Below, piece after piece: positions 30,984 through 40,053 of a stretch of 64,000 bases of DNA (its first letter is position 1; every line of letters begins with the position of its first letter). Below the pieces are notes generated by a model, which worked only from the letters and a program-made list of their open reading frames with translations, had not been told where the DNA came from and searched no databases. Both the position numbers and the translations under genes were made by a program. This DNA comes from Lutimaribacter saemankumensis (GTDB lineage: Bacteria > Pseudomonadota > Alphaproteobacteria > Rhodobacterales > Rhodobacteraceae): assembly GCF_900100005.1 (NCBI RefSeq), contig NZ_FNEB01000001.1, positions 248,001 through 312,000 of the forward strand, written 5' to 3'.

Positions 30984-32528
30984 ATGGCAGACGCAGAAAC
31001 GCGCAAACGTGTTCGGGGTGGTGGAGGCGCGGCGCGCCGTGCGGCCCGTGGGGCGGTGTCCTTCGAGACCGCGAAATATATCGAACGGAACATCCCGAAC
31101 TTCGATGTTCTGAACGAAGAGGCGCTTCAGATCATCGAAGAGAACGCGGAAACGGTTCTTGCCGAAATCGGCGTCAACTTCGTCAACAATCCGCCCGCGC
31201 TGGAACTGTGGCGCAATGCCGGTGCCGAGGTCGATGGCGAACGGGTGCGTATCCCGCGCGGCCTGGCCCGCAAGCTGTGCGCGACCGCGCCATCGCAATT
31301 CACCCAGCACGCGCGCAACCCCGCGCGCAACGTCGAAATCGGCGGCCGCAACCTGGTGCTGGCCCCGGTCTATGGCCCTCCCTTCGTGCATGACGCGCAA
31401 ACCGGCCGCCGCTATGCGACGATGGAAGACTTCCGCAAATTCGTGAAACTCGGCTACATGTCGAAATGGCTGCACCATTCCGGCGGCACCGTGTGCGAGC
31501 CCACCGACGTCGCGGTGAACAAGCGTCACCTCGACATGCTGCACGCCCACATGACGCTGAGCGACAAACCCTTCATGGGATCGGTGACCGAGAAAAGCCG
31601 GGCACAAGACAGCGTCGACATGTGCGAGATCCTGTTCGGAAAGGATTTCGTGCAGGACAACACGGTGATGACCAGCCTGATCAACATCAACTCGCCGCTG
31701 ACATTCGACGACGTGATGATGGGGGCGCTTGAAGTCTATGCCGCGAACAATCAGGCCTGCATCATTTCGCCCTTCATCGTGGGCGGCGCGATGGCGCCCG
31801 TTTCCGTGGCAGGCACACTGACGCAGGTTCTGGCCGAGGTTCTGGCCGGCATCGCCTACAGTCAGCTTATCCGCCCCGGTGCTCCGGTTATCTTCGGCGC
31901 ATTCGTCACTTCGATCGACATGAATTCGGGCGCACCCACCTTCGGCACGCCCGAAGCTGCGCAGATCACCTATGGTGCGGGGCAACTGGCCCGTCGCCTG
32001 AACCTGCCGTTCCGCTCGGCCGGGTCGTTCAACGGCTCCAAGCTGCCTGACGCGCAAGCCGCCTATGAAACGGCCAACACGTTGAATGTCGGCCTGTTGT
32101 CGGGCGTCAACTTCATGCTGCACGCCTGTGGCTGGCTCGAAGGTGGTCTGGTCGCATCGTTCGAGAAATTCGTGATGGACGCCGATCAGCTTGGCGCGTT
32201 GCACAAGATGGCGCAGGGCATTTCCGTCGACACCGAGGCACAGGCGATGGACGCGCTGCGCGAAGTGGGGCCGGGGGGGCACTACCTGGGATGCGCGCAC
32301 ACGCAGGCGCATTTCCAGTCGGCGTTCTGGAAATCCGACCTGCTGGATTACAAGCCTTACGAGACCTGGTCGGAAGAGGGCGCCCGCGACACCGTCATGC
32401 TGGCCGCGGCACGGGTGGAAAAGCTCTTGGCGGATTACCAGCAGCCCGGTATGGACCCGGCCATCGCCGAGGCGCTTGCCGCTTACGTGGCCGAACGGAA
32501 AGCGTCCGAGCCTGACGCATTCACCTAA
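30984..32528 (+). CDS. Trimethylamine methyltransferase (MttB) superfamily protein, non-pyrrolysine
   Basis: This is a 514-residue protein of the MttB superfamily. It begins with a basic, Gly-rich stretch, then YIERNIPNFDVLNEEALQIIEENAETVLAEIG, the usual family N-terminus, and later GSVTEKSRAQD, NINSPLTFDDVM and GAPTFGTPEAAQITYGAGQLARRLN. There is no in-frame TAG, so it is not pyrrolysine-dependent MttB. Non-pyrrolysine relatives include glycine-betaine:corrinoid methyltransferases. Neither a corrinoid protein nor a partner methyltransferase is adjacent. GAGGA precedes the ATG. Confidence 0.85.
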   Translation: MADAETRKRVRGGGGAARRAARGAVSFETAKYIERNIPNFDVLNEEALQIIEENAETVLAEIGVNFVNNPPALELWRNAGAEVDGERVRIPRGLARKLCATAPSQFTQHARNPARNVEIGGRNLVLAPVYGPPFVHDAQTGRRYATMEDFRKFVKLGYMSKWLHHSGGTVCEPTDVAVNKRHLDMLHAHMTLSDKPFMGSVTEKSRAQDSVDMCEILFGKDFVQDNTVMTSLININSPLTFDDVMMGALEVYAANNQACIISPFIVGGAMAPVSVAGTLTQVLAEVLAGIAYSQLIRPGAPVIFGAFVTSIDMNSGAPTFGTPEAAQITYGAGQLARRLNLPFRSAGSFNGSKLPDAQAAYETANTLNVGLLSGVNFMLHACGWLEGGLVASFEKFVMDADQLGALHKMAQGISVDTEAQAMDALREVGPGGHYLGCAHTQAHFQSAFWKSDLLDYKPYETWSEEGARDTVMLAAARVEKLLADYQQPGMDPAIAEALAAYVAERKASEPDAFT

Positions 32529-32826
32529 GCCCGGACACGACCGGATGCGAGGCGCGGATCAAACGCGCCTCGCCCATCATCGCGATCAGCACGCTGACAT
32601 GGCGCATCGGTGAATAGCCTGCGTTTCCCTCGCGGCGCGCGGTGTCGATTTCCTGCTCCATTTCCATCAATGACATCAACGCCGCCCCGCTGACCGGCAG
32701 GGTAGCGCATTTCAGCAATGGGCGCAGATGCGCATCGCGGCGATACTCCTTCACGCCCAGACGCGCGGCGCGCAGCAGCAGGCGGGGGCGGTGCAGTTGG
32801 TGCAGCATGGTGGTGATATCCTGCAT
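32521..32826 (-). CDS. DUF6477 family protein
   Basis: This 101-residue protein is Arg/Leu-rich with no membrane segment. The sequence MQDITTMLHQLHRPRLLLRAARLGVKEYRRDAHL and ALMSLMEMEQEIDTARREGNAGYSPMRHVSVLIAMMGEA matches my recollection of the DUF6477 family of Rhodobacteraceae, which is of unknown function. The start at 32826 has GAGGAGA upstream; a longer in-frame ATG at 32856 is less likely. Its 3' end overlaps the convergent mttB-like gene by eight bases. Confidence 0.7.
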   Translation of the reverse strand: MQDITTMLHQLHRPRLLLRAARLGVKEYRRDAHLRPLLKCATLPVSGAALMSLMEMEQEIDTARREGNAGYSPMRHVSVLIAMMGEARLIRASHPVVSGLR

Positions 32827-32956
32827 TGCGGTCTCCTCGGTTTCGCGAAGACCCACCTAAGCACAACCTATAGGGGTGTTGCGCGACTCCCATGATCAGC
32901 GCGCGCATGGTTTCCGGCCCGTTCACCATTTCCTAACGAAACTTGCCAAAGCGGAA

Positions 32957-32964
32957 ATGGTTAA
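32957..32964 (-). promoter_or_regulatory. Candidate CtrA half-site between the DUF6477 and DUF6456 genes
   Basis: TTAACCAT, the Caulobacter CtrA half-site, reads on the minus strand, and a second GTTAAC lies about 35 bases further right. It sits in the 246-base divergent region. A single 8-mer can occur by chance. Confidence 0.3.
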
Positions 32965-33072
32965 CGGACGGGCAAGCTTTCTTCGCCAATTTGTTAACAA
33001 GTTTGGGGATGAACGGCAGACAGCCATGTCAGCGCCGATGACCTTTTTCGCGTAGGAGGCTGGACGGAAACG

Positions 33073-34173
33073 ATGCAAAGACAGCTATGTGCGGATGTGC
33101 CGGATTGGGTTCCGCCTGACGCAGAACGCTATCTGGCCCATACCGAAGGCGGGTTGACCATTCGGGAACTCGCCAGGCACGCGGGCTGCCATGCATCGAC
33201 CGTTCTGCGACAGATCCGGCGGATCGAAAGCCGCCGGGACGACAGGCTGGTCGACGAGGCTCTGCGCCATCTTGGGATGTCGTTGTTTCGTGCCGATCGG
33301 CCCGACAGCGACAAGGACAAGACAGCGATGAATGCCCAAACACCGAAACCCGACCTTCCTGAAGACGAAGAAACCCTGCGCGGGGAAGCGCTGCGCATTC
33401 TGCGGCGGCTTTGCGAAAGCGGTGCGATACTGGCCGTGGCCACGGATATGGAAAAGGCCGTCGTCATGCGCGAAGGTGGGCATGGCAGCAACCGCACGGC
33501 GGTCGTTTCAAGAAACGTGGCCCAGGCGATGGCGCTGAAGGGGTGGATTTCCTGCGATGCGCCCGGTCGCATTTCGCGCTACGCCATCACCGCAGCAGGG
33601 CGCGCGGCCATCGGTGACATGGCAGGCGACCTCCCTGGCTTTGCCGAGGCGCAGACACCTTTTGCGGATCAGCACCGGCTGTGGGACGACCGCGATATCA
33701 ACGCGGCAGATGGCGCGCCACGGCGTCGTATCCGCTACAACGCGGCGGAATCGCCGTTGACCGCGCTCGCCCGGCGCAAGGACCGGGACGGCAAACCCTT
33801 TCTGGGCTACGAACTTGTTGCAGCGGGCGAACGTCTGCGTGAGGATTTCGAGCTTGCGCAGCTCGGCCCGCGTGTCGCCCAGAACTGGGACAGGTTCCTG
33901 ACGGTGTCCGATCGCGGAACGTTTGGCGGCTCCGAACCGGGATTGCGCGGATCGGACGGCGCGCGCGATCGCGTGGCCGCCGCCCTGCGCGCGTTGGGGC
34001 CGGGCCTTGGCGATGTGGCGTTACGCTGCTGTTGTTATCTCGAAGGGCTGGAGACCGCTGAAAAACGCATGGGTTGGTCGGCAAGATCAGGCAAGATCGT
34101 CCTGCGGATCGCTCTGCAAAGGCTGAAGGCGCATTATGACCGTTTGGACCCCAGCGACAGCATGATCGGCTAA
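33073..34173 (+). CDS. Helix-turn-helix protein with DUF6456 domain
   Basis: This is a 366-residue predicted DNA-binding protein. Residues 26-52 form an HTH (EGGLTIRELARHAGCHASTVLRQIRRIE). A second winged-helix-like section follows around 100-180 (EALRILRRLCESGAILAV... VSRNVAQAMALKGWI). The C-terminal part, about 205-350, matches my recollection of the DUF6456 domain (NAAESPLTALARRKDRDGKPFLGYELVAAGERLREDFE). The role is unknown. It converges with mobA, overlapping by four bases. The upstream 246-base region contains a CtrA-like half-site. Confidence 0.72.
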   Translation: MQRQLCADVPDWVPPDAERYLAHTEGGLTIRELARHAGCHASTVLRQIRRIESRRDDRLVDEALRHLGMSLFRADRPDSDKDKTAMNAQTPKPDLPEDEETLRGEALRILRRLCESGAILAVATDMEKAVVMREGGHGSNRTAVVSRNVAQAMALKGWISCDAPGRISRYAITAAGRAAIGDMAGDLPGFAEAQTPFADQHRLWDDRDINAADGAPRRRIRYNAAESPLTALARRKDRDGKPFLGYELVAAGERLREDFELAQLGPRVAQNWDRFLTVSDRGTFGGSEPGLRGSDGARDRVAAALRALGPGLGDVALRCCCYLEGLETAEKRMGWSARSGKIVLRIALQRLKAHYDRLDPSDSMIG

Positions 34174-34775
34174 GGCGCGTTCAGCAGGCGGTTTGCCTCG
34201 ACCAGATCCTCTGGCGTGTTGATGTTGAAAAAGGCGGGTGTCTTCCCCTCGTCGAACAGAACGGGCCGCGCTGCTACCTGTTCGACAAAGCGCATGACAC
34301 GCCGTTCCCCGCGATCCAGTTGCGCCCGCAAGGCCGGCGCTGCCGAGACCGGCCACAGGCCACAGACGGGATGCGCCCGCCGCGTGCCATCGGCGGCACG
34401 GGTCTCGGCGATGGCGCAGGGGCCGGCCCGATCCAGGCGCACGACGAAATCCTGCGGCAGAAACGGCGTGTCGCCCGCAACGGTAATCACGCGTTCGGCG
34501 CCGATTTCGCCGGCCCAGAGCATCGCCGCCAGAATCCCCGCCAGCGGGCCGGGCCGGTCTGGCACCGGATCGGCGCGCACCGCCAGCCCGAACCCCAACC
34601 AGCGCGCTTGGTCGCCATTCGCGTTGATCGCCAGCGGACCGGCCTGCGGGCGCAGCGCCGCCAGCAGGTGGTCGATGACCCGCGTCTGTCCAAGTGGCAT
34701 CAACGCCTTGTCGCTGCCGCCCATCCGGCGCGCGGCGCCGCCGGCGATGATCATGGCGGGGGGCAGATTGGTCAT
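34170..34775 (-). CDS. mobA: Molybdenum cofactor guanylyltransferase MobA
   Basis: MobA transfers GMP to molybdopterin to give the bis-MGD form used by the DMSO reductase family. The 201-residue protein begins with the nucleotide-binding loop PPAMIIAGGAARRMGGSDKALMPLG, with Lys in the expected place, and continues ITVAGDTPFLPQDFVVRLD, where the Asp binds metal. FFNINTPEDL is the usual C-terminal motif. The ATG at 34775 gives a normal-length protein. It is divergent from a DUF2478 gene linked to molybdenum in other bacteria. modEABC lies at the window end. Confidence 0.9.
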   Translation of the reverse strand: MTNLPPAMIIAGGAARRMGGSDKALMPLGQTRVIDHLLAALRPQAGPLAINANGDQARWLGFGLAVRADPVPDRPGPLAGILAAMLWAGEIGAERVITVAGDTPFLPQDFVVRLDRAGPCAIAETRAADGTRRAHPVCGLWPVSAAPALRAQLDRGERRVMRFVEQVAARPVLFDEGKTPAFFNINTPEDLVEANRLLNAP

Positions 34776-34843
34776 GGTGTCACATGGTTTGGAACGCGCA
34801 ATTTGCCCTACAGTGCCCCATCGCGTGGACAAGGAAAACCGCC

Positions 34844-35323
34844 ATGGCCCAGATTTTCGCGGTGCCCTGCACCGGGCAGACCGATGCCGCACTTGCGGTG
34901 CTGCGTGACCGGATGGTCGCGGATGGCCTGCGCGTGGCCGGTGTGTTGCAGGATCGCGCCCCGTCGGCCTCGGGTGGCAAGGCGCATATGGTTCTCCATG
35001 ACGCGGCCGGCCGGTTCACGTCCGTGATTTCCCAGGATCTCGGAGCAGGGGCGGGCGGTTGCCGCCTCGATCCCGGCGCGCTCGAAGACGTCGTGCTGCG
35101 CGTCGCGCAGGCATTGCCGGGCGCGGACGTGCTGTTCGTCAACCGTTTCGGCAAGCAGGAAGAACAGGGGCGCGGCTTTGCCCCCCTGATCGCCGAGGCG
35201 CTCGATGCGGGTCTGACGGTGATCGTCGCCGTCGCCCCCGAAAAGCGCGGGGCCTTCCAGGGGTTTGCAGGCGATCTGGCCCATTGGGCCGACCCCGCAG
35301 ATATCGCGATCGCCCCGGCCTGA
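34844..35323 (+). CDS. DUF2478 family protein, molybdenum-linked
   Basis: This 159-residue protein begins AQIFAVPCTGQTDAALAVLRDRMVADGLRVAGVLQD, a degenerate nucleotide-binding fold with TGQTDA in place of a classical P-loop. It contains VLFVNRFGKQEEQGRGF, the most conserved segment of DUF2478. Family members are often near molybdenum transport genes and mobA, consistent with the divergent mobA here. Its biochemical role is unknown; a GTP- or ATP-dependent molybdate function is inference. The ATG at 34844 has AAGGAAAA upstream. Confidence 0.75.
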   Translation: MAQIFAVPCTGQTDAALAVLRDRMVADGLRVAGVLQDRAPSASGGKAHMVLHDAAGRFTSVISQDLGAGAGGCRLDPGALEDVVLRVAQALPGADVLFVNRFGKQEEQGRGFAPLIAEALDAGLTVIVAVAPEKRGAFQGFAGDLAHWADPADIAIAPA

Positions 35324-35336
35324 GGCCACCGCCGTG

Positions 35337-37463
35337 TCAGGCAGCCGCGCGCAGCGATGCCGGCGGCAGGAACCTTGCGCCATAGCGCGCGGCCAGTTCC
35401 TCGCAGCGGGCGACAAAGCGGTCCCTGCCGTAGGTTTCAACGAATTGCGCATAACCGCCGGTCCAGACCGGCGCGCCGATCCCCATGATCGAACCGATAT
35501 TCGCATCTGGTGTCGAACGCAGAACGCCTTCGTCCAGACAGCGCAGGGTTTCCAGAACCGCACGGAACAGCATCCGGTCCTTTATGTCGGCGTCTGGAAT
35601 GTCCGCACCGTCCTTGCGCCACTTTTCCAGGCCCGGCCAGATGTCCTTGCCCGCCTCGGTATAGTCGAAGAAACCGCCGCCCACGCCACGGCCCTTGCGG
35701 CCGTACCGTTCGACCATCTCTCGCAGCACGGTGCGGGCCTCGGGGGTGACGTCCTCGGACGCGTCGCGCAGCCCCATGCCCACTTGCGTATCGAATATGT
35801 CGATGGCCAGCGACAGCTTAACCTCATCGTAGAGCGTCAGCATCCCCGTGGGGAAACCGACCGCGCGCGACAGGTTTTCGATGCGCACCGGATCGAGCCC
35901 TTCGGCCACCATCTGCACCGCTTCGTCCATCTTGGTCCCGATCGTGCGCGAGGTGTAAAAGCCCGTGCTGTCGTTCACCACAATGGGTGTCTTGCCGATC
36001 TGGCGCGCGAAATCGAAGGCGCGCGCCAATGTCTCGTCGTCGGTCTTTTCGCCCACCACGATTTCGAGCAGCGGCATCTTGTCGACCGGCGAAAAGAAAT
36101 GCAGCCCGATGAACTTTTCCGGCCGCGCCGCGCCCTGCGCCAAGCGCGAGATCGGCAATGTCGAGGTATTCGAGCCCCAGAAACCGTTATCCGCCAGCAG
36201 CGCTTCGTGTTCTTTCAGAACGGCCTCTTTCACGTCGATGCGCTCGAAAACCGCCTCGATGATCAGGTCGCAGCCTTTCAGCGCATCGGCCTTGTCCGTG
36301 GGCGTGATCCGCGCCAGCACCGCGGCGGCCTCGTCCGCGGTCATCCGGCCGCGCGCCACGCGCTTGTCCAGCAATGCGGCGGTATAGGCCTTGCCGCGTT
36401 CCGCGGCCTCTTGCGCGGTGTCTTTCAGAACCACGTCGATGCCCGCCATGGCAGCCGAATAGGCGATGCCCTGGCCCATCATGCCAGCCCCGAGGATGCC
36501 CAGCTTGCCGATTTTCGATTTCGGAACGTCCCCGGGGCGCGCGGCGCCGCCATTGACCTTGCCCAAGTCGAAAAAGAACGCCTGGATCATGTTCTTGGTC
36601 ACCGGCAGCGGCACGAGCGAGGCGAATTGCCGGCTTTCATACCGTTGCGCGCCGTCGAAATCGACGTTCGAGGCGGTGTTGGCCATGATGTCCATGATCT
36701 TGCCGGGCGCCGGCAGCAGACCGCGGGTCTTCTTGTACAGCATGGCCGACCCTGCCGCGAGGCGCGGCGCGGCTGCGGCGGTGTTCGACGCCCCGCCGGG
36801 GATGCGGTATTTCCGGTCGTCCCAAGGCTGGGTGCAGGCAGCGGCGTCGCCCTTGACCGACTTCAGCCAGTCCTTGGCGCGCGGCACAAGAGCTTCGGCG
36901 CTGTCCACAACCTCGTGGATCAGACCGGCCTCCAGCGCTTTTTTGGCGGGCACCATGCGGCCTTCCAGCACGAAAGGCATCGCGCCCTCGATCCCCAGCA
37001 TATAGGTCATGCGCACAACGCCGCCGCCGCCGGGCAACAGGCCCAGCGTCACCTCGGGCAGGCCGATCCTGACTTTGGGCAGGTCTGCCGCGATGCGGTA
37101 ATGGCTGGCCAGGCAGATTTCGAATCCGCCGCCCGCCGCCGCGCCGTTGATTGCCGCCACGACCGGAACGCCCAGCTTTTCCAGCCGGCGCATGTTGGCC
37201 TTGGTCCGCTCCACGTTTTCAAAGATTTCCTGCTCTTGCCCCGTTTCGACCGCGATCAGCCATTTCAGATCGCCCCCGGCAAAGAATGTCTCCTTGGCCG
37301 AGGTCAGAACCACGCCGGTCAGCCCTTCTTCGGCGCAGAGCTTGTCCGTCATTTCCTGGTACAGGACGTCGAATTCGGCGTTCATGGCATTGACGGGGCC
37401 GTCCATGTCCATGGTGACCGTGACGATGCCGTCGGCATCCTTTTCGTAATGAAACGCACCCAT
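35337..37463 (-). CDS. fadJ: Bifunctional enoyl-CoA hydratase/3-hydroxyacyl-CoA dehydrogenase (FadJ/FadB-type)
   Basis: This 708-residue protein carries out two steps of fatty-acid beta-oxidation. Residues 1-190 form a crotonase domain with KETFFAGGDLKWL and GAAAGGGFEICLASHYRI, and with the catalytic Glu region LPEVTLGLLPGGGGVVRM. From about 315 comes the NAD-binding Rossmann motif KLGILGAGMMGQGIAYSAAMAG, then FFSPVDKMPLLEIV and two C-terminal dehydrogenase domains. It starts two bases after the stop of the upstream thiolase, forming a fadA-fadJ-type operon. Confidence 0.93.
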   Translation of the reverse strand: MGAFHYEKDADGIVTVTMDMDGPVNAMNAEFDVLYQEMTDKLCAEEGLTGVVLTSAKETFFAGGDLKWLIAVETGQEQEIFENVERTKANMRRLEKLGVPVVAAINGAAAGGGFEICLASHYRIAADLPKVRIGLPEVTLGLLPGGGGVVRMTYMLGIEGAMPFVLEGRMVPAKKALEAGLIHEVVDSAEALVPRAKDWLKSVKGDAAACTQPWDDRKYRIPGGASNTAAAAPRLAAGSAMLYKKTRGLLPAPGKIMDIMANTASNVDFDGAQRYESRQFASLVPLPVTKNMIQAFFFDLGKVNGGAARPGDVPKSKIGKLGILGAGMMGQGIAYSAAMAGIDVVLKDTAQEAAERGKAYTAALLDKRVARGRMTADEAAAVLARITPTDKADALKGCDLIIEAVFERIDVKEAVLKEHEALLADNGFWGSNTSTLPISRLAQGAARPEKFIGLHFFSPVDKMPLLEIVVGEKTDDETLARAFDFARQIGKTPIVVNDSTGFYTSRTIGTKMDEAVQMVAEGLDPVRIENLSRAVGFPTGMLTLYDEVKLSLAIDIFDTQVGMGLRDASEDVTPEARTVLREMVERYGRKGRGVGGGFFDYTEAGKDIWPGLEKWRKDGADIPDADIKDRMLFRAVLETLRCLDEGVLRSTPDANIGSIMGIGAPVWTGGYAQFVETYGRDRFVARCEELAARYGARFLPPASLRAAA

Positions 37464-37465
37464 GG

Positions 37466-38671
37466 TCACACCCGTTCGATCAGTGTTGAAATTCCCATGC
37501 CGCCGCCGACGCAGAGGCTGATCATCGCGCGTTTGGCGCCGCGGCGTTCCAGCTCGTCCAGAACGGTCGATACCAGCGCGCCGCCGGTCGCGCCCAGCGG
37601 ATGGCCCATGGCGATGGCGCCGCCGCAGACATTGGTGATCTCGTGGTCGAGATCGAGATCGCGCATATAGCGCAGCGCGACCGAGGCGAAGGCCTCGTTG
37701 ATCTCCCAGATGTCGACATCGGCCTGGCTCAGGCCGGCCTTGGCCAGGCACTTCTTTGCGGCAGGGCCCGGGCCCGTCAGCATGATCACCGGGTCGGTGG
37801 CCAGAACGGCAGTGGCGAGGATGCGGCCGCGCGGCTCAAGCCCCGCGTCGCGGCCCGCCTGTTCGCTGCCGATCAGCACGGCGCTCGCGCCGTCCACGAT
37901 GCCCGACGAATTGCCGGGCGTGTGGACATGGTTGATGCGGTTGACCTGCGGATATTTCGCGATGGCCATCTCGTCCATCCCCAGCGCACCCATCTGCGCA
38001 AAGCTCGGCTTCAGGCTGCCCAGCGTCTGCATGTCGGTGCCCGGCTTGATGAAATCGTCACGCTCCAGCACCACCGTGCCGTTGACGTCGCGTACCGGCA
38101 TGACCGAGCGGTCGAACCAGCCATTGTCCCGCGCATGTGCCGCGCGGCGCTGGCTTTCCATGGCGAAGGCGTCAACGTCTTCGCGGCTGTAGCCGTCGAG
38201 CGTGGCGATCAGGTCGGCGCCGATCCCCTGCGGGACCGAGTTCTGATCGAGCACGAATTCAGGGTCCGCGAACATCGGCCCGCCGGACGACCCGATGGGC
38301 ACGCGGCTCATGGATTCCAGCCCGCCCGCGACGACCAGATCCTCCTGGCCCGATCCGACCTTTGCGGCGGCCATGTTCACGGCTTCCAGCCCAGAGGCGC
38401 AGAAGCGGTCAAGCTGAACGCCCGGCACACTTTCGTCCCAGCCTGCCGACTGCGCAGCGGCCTTGGCGATGCAACTGCCCTGTTCCAGAACCGGTGCGAC
38501 GCAGCCCATGATCACGTCGTCGACCCGCGCGGTATCGAGATCATGGCGTTCCTGCAGGCCCTCCAGCAACCCGGCCAGCAGGCGGATCGGTTTGACTTCG
38601 TTCAGCGTGCCGCCTTGCTTGCCCTTGGATCGGGGCGTGCGCACGGCGTCAAAGATATAGGCCTCGGCCAT
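37466..38671 (-). CDS. fadA: Acetyl-CoA C-acyltransferase (thiolase)
   Basis: This 401-residue thiolase cleaves 3-ketoacyl-CoA in the last step of beta-oxidation. The acylated Cys is in LDRFCASGLEAVNMA (about residue 91). Other conserved sites are EINEAFASVALRYM, GGAIAMGHPLGATG and the second catalytic Cys in SLCVGGGMGIS. It ends TLIERV. A strong GGAGGAGG ribosome-binding site precedes the ATG. It is followed after two bases by the bifunctional oxidation enzyme gene. Confidence 0.94.
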   Translation of the reverse strand: MAEAYIFDAVRTPRSKGKQGGTLNEVKPIRLLAGLLEGLQERHDLDTARVDDVIMGCVAPVLEQGSCIAKAAAQSAGWDESVPGVQLDRFCASGLEAVNMAAAKVGSGQEDLVVAGGLESMSRVPIGSSGGPMFADPEFVLDQNSVPQGIGADLIATLDGYSREDVDAFAMESQRRAAHARDNGWFDRSVMPVRDVNGTVVLERDDFIKPGTDMQTLGSLKPSFAQMGALGMDEMAIAKYPQVNRINHVHTPGNSSGIVDGASAVLIGSEQAGRDAGLEPRGRILATAVLATDPVIMLTGPGPAAKKCLAKAGLSQADVDIWEINEAFASVALRYMRDLDLDHEITNVCGGAIAMGHPLGATGGALVSTVLDELERRGAKRAMISLCVGGGMGISTLIERV

Positions 38672-38818
38672 GATCCTTGTCCTCCTCCCAATGATTGCGG
38701 TCAGCCTAGGGGCGGGAGCCGGCCTATTTCAATCGGGCGCGCGGCAAATGCCCCAACGTCACGGGGGTTGTGCGGCGGGCCTGCGGCGATCAATCTGCCC
38801 GGAAAGGGAGGGCAGGGC

Positions 38819-39688
38819 ATGCAGATCACCGCCAACGGCATCAAGCTGGAAGTCGAAGAACACGGCGCTGGGTCGAACCCTGCGCTGATCCTGATCCGGG
38901 GTTTGGGCACACAATTGATCCACTGGCCGCGCGAGTTGATCGAAGGCTTCGTCGCGCAGGGCTTCCGCGTGATCACCTTCGACAACCGCGACATCGGCAA
39001 AAGCGCGCGCTGCCCCGCACCGGGTGTCGATGGCCGGGCTGAAACGATCCTTGCCGATCTGGCCGCGGACAGGCCGTTGCGGCCGGCATATTCGCTGAAT
39101 GACATGGCGCAGGACGTGATCGGCCTGATGGATGCGTTGCGGATCGCAAAGGCGCATGTGTTCGGAATTTCCATGGGAGGAGCCATCACGCAACTTCTGG
39201 CCATACACCACGCCGACCGCCTTTTGTCCGCAACCATCGTAATGACGCTCGCGCATTTCACCGCATCACCCGGAATAGAGGCACTGCTCAGTCAGCCGCA
39301 GGATCGCGCCGGTTTCATCGAAACTGCGCTTCAGGGCGACCGTGCCTGGGGCTCTCCCGGATTCGGGGCGCCCGAAAGCTATTTCCGCGACCTGGCCGGG
39401 CGCGCCTATGATCGCGGGGCCGATCCCGAAGGTGTGAACCGTCAGCTTCTGGCCACGCTCACATCGGGCGACCGACGCGCGGCGCTGCGCGAGGTCGATC
39501 TGCCCTGTTTTGTCATTCACGGCGCCGACGATACCCTGGTGCCGCCCGAAGGCGGAGAGGAAATCGCTGCGCTGATCCCGCGGGCCGAGTTGCAGATCAT
39601 CGCCGGCATGGGTCACGTCATAACCCCGAAGCTCGCGCCCCTGCTGGTGGAAAAGGTTTCCGATTTCATCGCGCGGCGGGCAGTGTAG
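38819..39688 (+). CDS. Alpha/beta hydrolase
   Basis: This 289-residue hydrolase has a nucleophile elbow VFGISMGGAITQLLAIHH, an acid in FVIHGADDTLVPPEGG, and His in IAGMGHVITPKL. N-terminal LILIRGLGTQLIHWPREL gives the oxyanion-hole strand. No signal peptide. It is divergent from the thiolase gene, with 147 bases between, and converges with the Gdx exporter gene. The substrate is unknown; a lipid or ester is plausible. Confidence 0.85.
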   Translation: MQITANGIKLEVEEHGAGSNPALILIRGLGTQLIHWPRELIEGFVAQGFRVITFDNRDIGKSARCPAPGVDGRAETILADLAADRPLRPAYSLNDMAQDVIGLMDALRIAKAHVFGISMGGAITQLLAIHHADRLLSATIVMTLAHFTASPGIEALLSQPQDRAGFIETALQGDRAWGSPGFGAPESYFRDLAGRAYDRGADPEGVNRQLLATLTSGDRRAALREVDLPCFVIHGADDTLVPPEGGEEIAALIPRAELQIIAGMGHVITPKLAPLLVEKVSDFIARRAV

Positions 39689-39711
39689 GCGGGCATTGCC
39701 ACCCCCCTTGT

Positions 39712-40032
39712 TCAGTGCTGCGAAGACAGCTTCATCAGGATGAGACCGCAGATGATCAGGGACGCGGCCACCAGGCGCATGGCGCTAACCTGTTCGCCCA
39801 GAATGAAGATGCCGACAAGAAACGCCCCGATGGCGCCGATGCCGGTCCAGATCGTGTAGGCGGTGCCAAGTGGCAGCGTCCGCATCGAGATTGCCAGCAG
39901 ACCGAAACTGCCGACCATGAACACAACCGTCCCGATGCTCGGCCAGAGGCGGGTGAAACCCAAGGACTGCTTCATCAGCGAGGCCCAGACGACCTCCAGC
40001 AATCCGGCGATAATGAGATAAATCCAGGCCAT
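39712..40032 (-). CDS. gdx: SMR family guanidinium exporter (Gdx/SugE type)
   Basis: This 106-residue protein has four membrane helices. Glu13 (IAGLLEVVWASLMKQSLGF) is the essential SMR residue, and GTAYTIWTGIGAIGAF with FILGEQVSAMRLVAASLI follows the SugE/Gdx pattern, not that of the EmrE multidrug type. Characterised Gdx proteins exchange guanidinium for protons. The start at 40032 follows AAGGGGG, and a guanidine-II-like hairpin lies 22 bases upstream. It converges with the hydrolase. Confidence 0.88.
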   Translation of the reverse strand: MAWIYLIIAGLLEVVWASLMKQSLGFTRLWPSIGTVVFMVGSFGLLAISMRTLPLGTAYTIWTGIGAIGAFLVGIFILGEQVSAMRLVAASLIICGLILMKLSSQH

Positions 40033-40053
40033 GACAGCCCCCTTTTCATACCG

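Noticed and set aside
30984-32528. Pyrrolysine-containing trimethylamine methyltransferase
   Set aside because: No in-frame TAG; the frame is continuous from start to stop.
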